A DNA stretch of 9,582 nucleotides from Pseudomonadota bacterium. Lineage in GTDB: Bacteria > Pseudomonadota > Gammaproteobacteria > Burkholderiales > Casimicrobiaceae. Made by a program: the position numbers and the translations under genes. Positions 5,460 to 9,582 of the stretch are shown here, in pieces. The first letter of the stretch is position 1; each line of letters starts with the position of its first letter. Location: NCBI GenBank assembly GCA_022709775.1, contig JAKLIE010000033.1, positions 1-9,582 of the forward strand, given 5' to 3'. The notes beneath the pieces are model-generated. The model worked only from the letters and a program-made list of their open reading frames with translations, was not told where the DNA came from and did not search any database.

Positions 5460-6085
5460 CGATCGCCGACTTCCTCGCGCCGCTGCCGCTCGTCGCGGTG
5501 CTCCGCGGCATCTCGCCGCCGGAAGTGCCCGGCGTCGCCGACGCGCTCACCGGCGCGGGCTTCCGCATGCTCGAGGTCACGCTCAACTCGCCCGAGCCGT
5601 TCGACAGCATCCGCGCACTGGCCGCGCGCTGCGGCAAGACCTGCCTCGTCGGTGCGGGCACCGTGATCGATCCGTCGGACGTCGCACGGGTGCGCGAGGC
5701 GGGCGGACGGCTGATCGTGATGCCGCACGCCGACGTCGCGGTGATCCGCGAGGCGAAGCGGCAGGGACTCGTGTGCGTGCCTGGCGTGGCGACACCGACC
5801 GAGGCGTTCGCCGCGCTGGCTGCGGGCGCGGACGCGCTCAAGATGTTCCCGGCGGAGGCGCTGCCGCCCGCGGCGCTCAGGGCGTGGCGCGCCGTGCTGC
5901 CGAAGCGGACGCTCGTCTTCGCGGTCGGCGGCATGCGGCCGGACAACCTGCTGCCGTACTGGGAAGCGGGCGCCGACGGGTTCGGCACCGGGTCGAACCT
6001 GTACAAGCCGGGGACGCCGGCGGCCGCGGTGCGCGACGCCGCATTGGCGTATGCTCGCGGCGTCGGCGCGCTGCCGCGCCGGTGA
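5456..6085 (+). CDS. dgoA: 2-dehydro-3-deoxy-6-phosphogalactonate (KDPGal/KDPG) aldolase
   Basis: Predicted 209-aa class I aldolase that cleaves 2-keto-3-deoxy-6-phosphogalactonate to pyruvate and glyceraldehyde-3-phosphate. The TIM-barrel signature is complete: PLVAVLRGI (11-19, Arg17 phosphate/carboxylate binding), GFRMLEVTLNSPEP (35-48, Glu40 general acid/base), VGAGTV (65-70), CVPGVATPTEAFAAL (107-121), ADALKMFPAE (125-134, Lys129 forming the Schiff base) and the phosphate site AVGGM and GFGTGSNLY. TLNSP after the catalytic Glu points to the DgoA branch rather than Eda (which has TLRT). It overlaps dgoK by 4 bp. Since kdgK lies downstream and no eda is visible, this enzyme may also serve KDPG, which is inference. 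Confidence 0.94.
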   Translation: MTIADFLAPLPLVAVLRGISPPEVPGVADALTGAGFRMLEVTLNSPEPFDSIRALAARCGKTCLVGAGTVIDPSDVARVREAGGRLIVMPHADVAVIREAKRQGLVCVPGVATPTEAFAALAAGADALKMFPAEALPPAALRAWRAVLPKRTLVFAVGGMRPDNLLPYWEAGADGFGTGSNLYKPGTPAAAVRDAALAYARGVGALPRR

Positions 6086-6183
6086 CGCGCACCCGGCGCC
6101 GGATCGACATGCCGACGTCGGATCGCGGAGCCGGGCGCGTGCCCGATACGGCCCGTCGCAAACGAGGGACGAGGGGAAGCGGA

Positions 6184-6864
6184 ATGGGTCATGCGATGCG
6201 CAAGGGGCTGTGCGCGCTGGTCGGTTTCGCGCTGATCGTGCCGGCGATGCCGGTCGAGGCCGGCCGCGGACGGATCATCTGCGAGAGCCGCAACCGCAAC
6301 TTCAACCAGTGCCGCGTTCGCACCGACAACCAGGTGCGGCTGGTCCGCCAGCTGTCGCGCGACGAGTGCCGGCGCAACCGCAGCTGGGGCTTCGATCGCG
6401 ACCGCATCTGGGTCGACCGGGGCTGCCGCGCCGAGTTCGAATTCGGCAGCAGCAGCCGGTCGTCGGGCCGGAACGATGCCGCGATCGCCGCCGGGGTGAT
6501 CGGCGCGGTCGCGATCGGCGCGGCGATCGGCAGCGCCAACAACAACAACTCGCAGCCGCCGCGTTATCCGCCGCCGCCGCCCGCGCCGGCGCCGGTGCAC
6601 GGCACGCTGGGCGTGCCGTCCTGGGCGATCGGGTCGTTCCAGGCCTGGGATCCGGAAGCGTTCCAGACCGTGCAGCTCGTCATCCAGCAGAACGGTCGTG
6701 CGCTGCTGCGCGACGAGTGGGGCCAGACGATCAACTGGGGCGACGTGCGGGACGGCTTCATCTTCTGGAGCCACGGCGAGCGCTCGTGGATCGCCCGCGA
6801 AGGCAACGGCCTGCAGGTGGGCGACGTGGCGTCGTCGCGCGACTTCACGTTCAACCGCGCTTGA
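6184..6864 (+). CDS. Exported DUF3011 domain protein with glycine-zipper-like segment
   Basis: Predicted 226-aa exported protein of unknown function. Residues 1-26 form a signal peptide (basic MRKG, hydrophobic LCALVGFALIVPAM, cleavage near VEA|G). Residues about 31-87 match DUF3011: ICESRNRNFNQCR, VRLVRQLSRDECRRNRSWGFD and IWVDRGCRAEFE, with four cysteines (33, 43, 62, 81) that could form two disulfides in the periplasm. A Gly/Ala segment AIAAGVIGAVAIGAAIG (100-116) resembles a glycine zipper, then Asn-rich and Pro-rich linkers (119-138). The C-terminal part (145-226; SWAIGSFQAWD, LVIQQNGRALL, INWGDVRDGFIFW) is a beta-rich domain I do not recognise. The ATG at 6184 is preferred because GAGGGG stands about 8 nt upstream; ATG 6196 is the alternative. 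It begins 98 bp after dgoA and ends 5 bp before kdgK, within a catabolic operon, which is unusual for an envelope protein. Confidence 0.85.
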   Translation: MGHAMRKGLCALVGFALIVPAMPVEAGRGRIICESRNRNFNQCRVRTDNQVRLVRQLSRDECRRNRSWGFDRDRIWVDRGCRAEFEFGSSSRSSGRNDAAIAAGVIGAVAIGAAIGSANNNNSQPPRYPPPPPAPAPVHGTLGVPSWAIGSFQAWDPEAFQTVQLVIQQNGRALLRDEWGQTINWGDVRDGFIFWSHGERSWIAREGNGLQVGDVASSRDFTFNRA

Positions 6865-6869
6865 CGTCG

Positions 6870-7802
6870 ATGGCCGCCGGCTACGACATCGTCGCGCTCG
6901 GCGAGCCGCTGGTCGAGTTCAACCAGACGCGCGGCGAGGACGCGCACGCGTGGCGCCAGGGGTTTGGCGGCGACACGTCCAACATGGCGATCGCGGCAGC
7001 GCGCCTGGGCGCGCGCGTCGCCTACGTGACGCGACTGGGAGACGATGCCTTCGGACGCCGGTTCCGCGCACTGTGGAGCGACGAGGGCGTCGCGCTCGAC
7101 GGCGTCGCGACCGATCCGGAGGCGCCGACCGGCGTCTACTTCGTCACGCACGGGGACGCCGGACATGCGTTCGCGTACCTGCGCGCGGGCTCCGCTGCCA
7201 GCCGGCTCGCCCCGTCGAACCTGCCGCTCGACGTGATCCGCGCGGCGCGCGCGCTGCACGTGTCGGGGATCAGCCAGGCCATCTCCACGTCCGCGTGCGA
7301 CGCCGTGTTCGCGGCGATCGCCGCCGCGCGCGAGGCCGGCGCGCGGATCTACTACGACCCGAACCTGCGTCCGAAGCTCTGGCCGCGCGCGCGCGCGCGG
7401 GCAATCGCGATCGCGACGATCGCGCAGAGCGACTGGTGCCTGCCATCGCGCGAAGACGCCGAATGGGCGTTCGGCACCAGCGACTCCGACGCGGTGATCG
7501 ACGCCTGCCGGCGCGCGGGCGCACGCGGCGTCGTCTACAAGCGGGGCGCGGACGGATGCGTGGTCGACGACGGCCGCGAGCGAGTCGCGATCGCGCCGCA
7601 TCGCGTCGCGACCGTCGACGCGACGGGTGCGGGCGACTGCTTCGACGGCGCGTTCGCCGCACGGCTCGCAGCAGGCGACGACCCCGTGTCGGCAGCCCGC
7701 TACGCGAATGCGGCCGCGGCGATCGCGACGACCGGCTACGGCGCGGTCGATCCGCTGCCGCGACCGGGCAAGGTCGACGCGCTCGTGCGACAGCCGGCAT
7801 GA
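6870..7802 (+). CDS. kdgK: 2-keto-3-deoxygluconate kinase (PfkB family)
   Basis: Predicted 310-aa PfkB/ribokinase-family sugar kinase, most like 2-keto-3-deoxygluconate kinase, which makes KDPG for cleavage to pyruvate and glyceraldehyde-3-phosphate. Landmarks are VALGEPLVEFNQ (8-19), the glycine pair and substrate loop GFGGDTSNMAIAAARLG (31-47), VTRLGDDAFG (53-62), the KdgK-like YYDPNLRPKLW (161-171) and the C-terminal PfkB signature VDATGAGDCFDGAFAARL (249-266) with catalytic Asp256. The ATG at 6870 is 5 bp after the DUF3011 stop codon, and there is no Shine-Dalgarno, so re-initiation is likely. The stop overlaps the SDR start (ATGA). A run of eight CG dinucleotides (7384-7399) lies in the codons for RARAR near residue 173. 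Other PfkB sugar kinases cannot be excluded, but the gene context supports KdgK. Confidence 0.9.
   Translation: MAAGYDIVALGEPLVEFNQTRGEDAHAWRQGFGGDTSNMAIAAARLGARVAYVTRLGDDAFGRRFRALWSDEGVALDGVATDPEAPTGVYFVTHGDAGHAFAYLRAGSAASRLAPSNLPLDVIRAARALHVSGISQAISTSACDAVFAAIAAAREAGARIYYDPNLRPKLWPRARARAIAIATIAQSDWCLPSREDAEWAFGTSDSDAVIDACRRAGARGVVYKRGADGCVVDDGRERVAIAPHRVATVDATGAGDCFDGAFAARLAAGDDPVSAARYANAAAAIATTGYGAVDPLPRPGKVDALVRQPA
7384..7399. repeat. (CG)8 dinucleotide run within kdgK
   Basis: Sixteen bases of alternating C and G in the kdgK coding sequence. A slip of one unit would shift the frame, and alternating CG is the classic Z-DNA-prone sequence. The encoded residues (Arg/Ala alternation) are in a surface-type segment between conserved motifs. 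Confidence 0.85.
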
Positions 7803-8551
7803 GCGCCGTGGCGGCAGCGTTCCGCGACGACCTCTTTGCGGGTCGCGTCGTGCTCGTGACGGGCGGCACGAGCGGCATCGGCGCCGCCGTCGCGGACGCG
7901 TTCGCGGGTCTCGGTGCGGTCGTCACCGCCACCGGCGCGACCGCCGCCGAGGTCGACGCGTCGCGATCGCAGCCGGGATTCCGGCTGCGCGACGCGATCG
8001 CGCTCGACGTGCGCGACGACCGCGCGATCCGCGGGCTGCTTGCCGACCTGCCGCGCCTCGACGTGGTCGTGAACTGCGCCGGCGTGATCCGGCGCGATGC
8101 CGAGCACGATCCCGAGGTATTCGCCGACACGGTCGCGGTCAACCTGACGGGCACCATGCGCTGCTGCACGCACGCGCGGACGAAGCTCGCGGCGACGGGC
8201 GGCTCGATCGTCAACGTCGCGTCCATCCTGTCGATCTTCGGGGGGCCCCGCGTGCCTGGATATTCGGCCTCGAAGGGCGGTGTGGCGCAACTCACCCGCT
8301 CGCTCGCGGCGGCCTATGCGGACGACGGCATCCGCGTGAACGCGATCGCGCCCGGCTGGGTGCGCACGCCGCTCACGCGCGCGCTGCAGGACGACGCCGA
8401 TCGCAGCGCGGCGATCGTCGCGCGCACGCCGATGCGGCGCTGGGCGGAACCCGCGGACGTCGCCGGGGCGGCGGTGTTCCTGGCGTCGCCGGCGGCCGCG
8501 TTCATCACCGGCGTGCTGCTGCCGGTCGACGGCGGCTACCACGTGGTCTGA
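7799..8551 (+). CDS. Short-chain dehydrogenase/reductase (classical SDR)
   Basis: Predicted 250-aa NAD(P)-dependent oxidoreductase. Classical SDR features are all visible: cofactor motif TGGTSGIG (21-28), acidic Asp70 in ALDVRDD, VNCAGVI (91-97), Asn115 in VAVNLTG, Ser142 in NVASILS, catalytic Tyr155 and Lys159 in GYSASKGG, VNAIAPGWVRTPLT (180-193) and the C-terminal VDGGYHVV. The start overlaps the kdgK stop by 4 bp, so translation is coupled. Context suggests a sugar acid or related hydroxy/keto acid as substrate; KduD-like 2-keto-3-deoxygluconate 5-dehydrogenase or a deoxy-sugar-acid dehydrogenase are possibilities, but SDR substrate cannot be read from sequence. NAD versus NADP preference was not determined. 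Confidence 0.93.
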   Translation: MSAVAAAFRDDLFAGRVVLVTGGTSGIGAAVADAFAGLGAVVTATGATAAEVDASRSQPGFRLRDAIALDVRDDRAIRGLLADLPRLDVVVNCAGVIRRDAEHDPEVFADTVAVNLTGTMRCCTHARTKLAATGGSIVNVASILSIFGGPRVPGYSASKGGVAQLTRSLAAAYADDGIRVNAIAPGWVRTPLTRALQDDADRSAAIVARTPMRRWAEPADVAGAAVFLASPAAAFITGVLLPVDGGYHVV

Positions 8552-8569
8552 CTTCGTCGGGGAGGGGCG

Positions 8570-8812
8570 ATGGCGCTCGACACCGCGATCCGTCACCTGA
8601 AGACCGGCAACCTGCGGAAGGCGCACGACGTCGTGCAGAACGACCCCTCCGAGTTCGGGTGCTGGGCGCACGGCATCGTCCACCTGATCGAAGGGGACCT
8701 GCCCAACGCCCGCTACTGGTACCGGCGCGCGCATCGCACGTTCCCCCGCGCGCAGGATCCGTCCGCGGAGATCGACGCGCTCGTCGCCGCATGGAAGAAG
8801 GGCGTGGAATGA
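8570..8812 (+). CDS. Conserved small protein of unknown function (80 aa, helical)
   Basis: Predicted 80-aa soluble protein without signal peptide or membrane segment. It appears all-helical, with a repeat-like pattern reminiscent of a single degenerate TPR: DTAIRHLKTGNLRKAHDVVQND, then WAHGIVHLIEGDLPNARYWYRRAHRTF, then a C-terminal helix EIDALVAAWKKG. The core WxHGIxHxxEGDxxNARYWYRRA is rich in Trp, Tyr and His and looks strongly conserved. I recall similar short proteins in proteobacteria with an equivalent HGI..H..(E)..NA.YWYRR core, but know no function. A strong ribosome site (GGAGGGG, 8561-8567) precedes the ATG, 18 bp after the SDR stop. Its TGA overlaps the cupin ATG (ATGA), so both are translated together. 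Confidence 0.85.
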   Translation: MALDTAIRHLKTGNLRKAHDVVQNDPSEFGCWAHGIVHLIEGDLPNARYWYRRAHRTFPRAQDPSAEIDALVAAWKKGVE

Positions 8813-9303
8813 CGCCGTCGCAGTTCGCCAATCCTGCCGGGATGGTTCCCGAGCTCGCCGAGCCCGCGATCCCCGGCGACGAGCGCGTCTGGGTTCCGCA
8901 GGCGCCGGACGTCTGGTTCCGGCCGCTCCTGCTCAACACCGTGTCCGGCGGCTGGTGCAATCTGCTGCGCGTGCGCAAGTCGGGCGTGCTCTCGCGCCAC
9001 CGCCATCCGATGGTCGTCGTCGGCTACGTGATCAAGGGACGCTGGCGCTACCTCGAGCACGACTGGGTCGCGGAGACCGGCAGCTTCGTCTACGAGCCGC
9101 CGGGCGAGATCCACACGCTGACGGTGCCCGGGGACTGCCCCGAGATGATCACGTTCTTCAACATCAGCGGTGCGATGATCTACGTCGACGAGCGCGGCGA
9201 CACGGTCGGCTACGAGGACGTGTGGACGAAGATCGAGATGTGCCGCAAGCACTACGCGGGCGTCGGGCTGGGCGCATCGTACGTCGACCGCTACGTGCGG
9301 TGA
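8809..9303 (+). CDS. Cupin protein, 2,4'-dihydroxyacetophenone dioxygenase-like
   Basis: Predicted 164-aa single-domain cupin. The first cupin motif gives His64 and His66 (SRHRHPMVVVGYVIKGRW, 62-79); the second gives Glu100 and His102 (YEPPGEIHTLTVPG, 95-108). With Glu83 as another candidate, these can form the mononuclear metal site. The layout and the ending SGAMIYVDERGDTVGYEDV resemble proteins annotated as 2,4'-dihydroxyacetophenone dioxygenase family. Real dioxygenase activity is unlikely to follow from this, because many relatives sit in sugar-acid clusters and are uncharacterised. It is the last gene of the operon, overlapping the 80-aa gene by 4 bp. A role as isomerase, lyase or sensor of a sugar acid is possible; this is inference. 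Confidence 0.85.
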   Translation: MTPSQFANPAGMVPELAEPAIPGDERVWVPQAPDVWFRPLLLNTVSGGWCNLLRVRKSGVLSRHRHPMVVVGYVIKGRWRYLEHDWVAETGSFVYEPPGEIHTLTVPGDCPEMITFFNISGAMIYVDERGDTVGYEDVWTKIEMCRKHYAGVGLGASYVDRYVR

Positions 9304-9321
9304 GCGCGCGCGCCGGGTCCG

Positions 9322-9327
9322 TATAAT
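9322..9327 (+). promoter_or_regulatory. -10 element of crcB (leaderless promoter)
   Basis: TATAAT is a perfect -10 consensus in a GC-rich sequence. It ends 6 nt before the A of the crcB ATG (9334), the usual position of the transcription start, so the mRNA should begin at or next to the start codon. A possible -35, GTGAGC at 9300-9305 with 16-bp spacing, matches only 3 of 6 positions and overlaps the cupin stop codon. The 30-bp gap is too short for a fluoride riboswitch, and none is seen. Confidence 0.65.
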
Positions 9328-9333
9328 CGGTCC

Positions 9334-9582
9334 ATGACCGCTGGATTCGCCGCCGTCGGCATCGGTGCCGCACTCGGAGCGTGGCTGCGCTGGGGCTTCC
9401 AGACCTGGCTCAACCCGCGCATGCCGCTGTTTCCGTTCGGCACGCTCGCGGCGAACCTCGTCGGGGGCTACCTCGTCGGGATCGCGGTCGCCTATTTCAT
9501 GGCACGCCACGACCTCGCGCCCGAGATCCGGCTGTTCGTCGTCACGGGCTTCCTGGGCGGCCTCACCACGTTCTCGTCCTAC
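9334..9582 (+). CDS. crcB: Fluoride channel CrcB/FluC (3' end outside window)
   Basis: First 83 residues of a predicted fluoride-specific ion channel that exports fluoride as a dual-topology dimer in the inner membrane; the family is about 125 aa, so roughly two thirds is present. The family pattern is clear: helix 1 AAVGIGAALGAWLRWG (6-21), helix 2 FGTLAANLVGGYLVGIAVAYF (35-55) with the conserved Asn41, and the start of helix 3 TGFLGGLTTFSSY (71-83), which holds the conserved GG-TTFSS bend that binds sodium. The ATG at 9334 gives the usual N-terminus. There is no Shine-Dalgarno, matching a leaderless transcript. The preceding operon ends 30 bp upstream without a visible terminator, so read-through is also possible. 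Confidence 0.95.
   Translation, partial: MTAGFAAVGIGAALGAWLRWGFQTWLNPRMPLFPFGTLAANLVGGYLVGIAVAYFMARHDLAPEIRLFVVTGFLGGLTTFSSY

Noticed and set aside
5074..6183. Upstream extension of the DUF3011 frame by about 370 codons
   Set aside because: It runs in a wrong frame through dgoK and dgoA. A ribosome site and signal peptide place the true start at 6184 (or 6196), so this is not a fusion protein.
5452..6774. 440-codon minus-strand frame opposite dgoA and the DUF3011 gene
   Set aside because: It mirrors two well-supported plus-strand genes, and its translation shows no recognisable domain.
9304..9333. Fluoride riboswitch before crcB
   Set aside because: Only 30 bp separate the cupin stop from the crcB start, too short for the aptamer, and no aptamer-like sequence lies in the end of the cupin gene that I could recognise.
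1..9582. Defence island, retroelement, CRISPR array or mobile element
   Set aside because: No direct-repeat arrays, transposase, integrase, reverse transcriptase or nuclease-defence motifs are present; base composition looks even along the window.

Overview
The window is GC-rich (roughly 70%), densely coded proteobacterial chromosome. Gene content and codon use suggest a betaproteobacterium (Burkholderiales-like). That placement is inferred from family resemblance, not from a marker gene. Reading frames are intact throughout. I see no IS element, CRISPR array, tRNA or rRNA, and no gene-free stretch above 300 bp; the longest gap is 172 bp at 3505-3676.

Layout. (1) 1-212: 3' end of a plus-strand gene encoding the C-terminus of a DUF5648-like, probably secreted protein. 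(2) 223-1591, minus strand: a two-gene operon of an EcsC-family protein followed 4 bp later by an SRAP/YedK abasic-site DNA-protein crosslink protein. The SRAP protein has an unusual Pro/Ala tail ending in a sequence resembling a beta-clamp-binding motif. (3) 1718-2746, plus: a four-helix CopD-like membrane protein, then mobB. (4) 2857-3504: a separate outer-membrane beta-barrel gene. (5) 3677-4433: moaD-moaE, the two subunits of molybdopterin synthase. (6) 4533-9303: a tightly packed seven-gene operon, dgoK - dgoA - DUF3011 exported protein - kdgK - SDR oxidoreductase - 80-aa unknown - cupin. Three junctions are ATGA overlaps. (7) 9334-end: 5' part of crcB/fluC (fluoride channel), apparently from its own promoter with a consensus TATAAT and a leaderless start.

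How the genes work together. MobB, MoaD and MoaE belong to molybdenum-cofactor synthesis; the cluster is split by the porin-like gene and lacks moeA here. The large operon encodes the lower half of a sugar-acid pathway: DgoK phosphorylates 2-keto-3-deoxygalactonate, KdgK phosphorylates 2-keto-3-deoxygluconate, and one KDPG/KDPGal-type aldolase can split the products into pyruvate and glyceraldehyde-3-phosphate. The SDR and cupin probably act on a related substrate, unknown from sequence. No dehydratase, sugar dehydrogenase, transporter or regulator for the pathway lies inside the window.

Most of the content is ordinary housekeeping or catabolic DNA. The points most worth a second look are the clamp-motif tail on the SRAP protein, the exported DUF3011 gene embedded in the sugar-acid operon, the coupled 80-aa/cupin pair, and the leaderless crcB and possibly moaD starts. 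I do not see convincing evidence of a wholly new system such as a defence island or retroelement.
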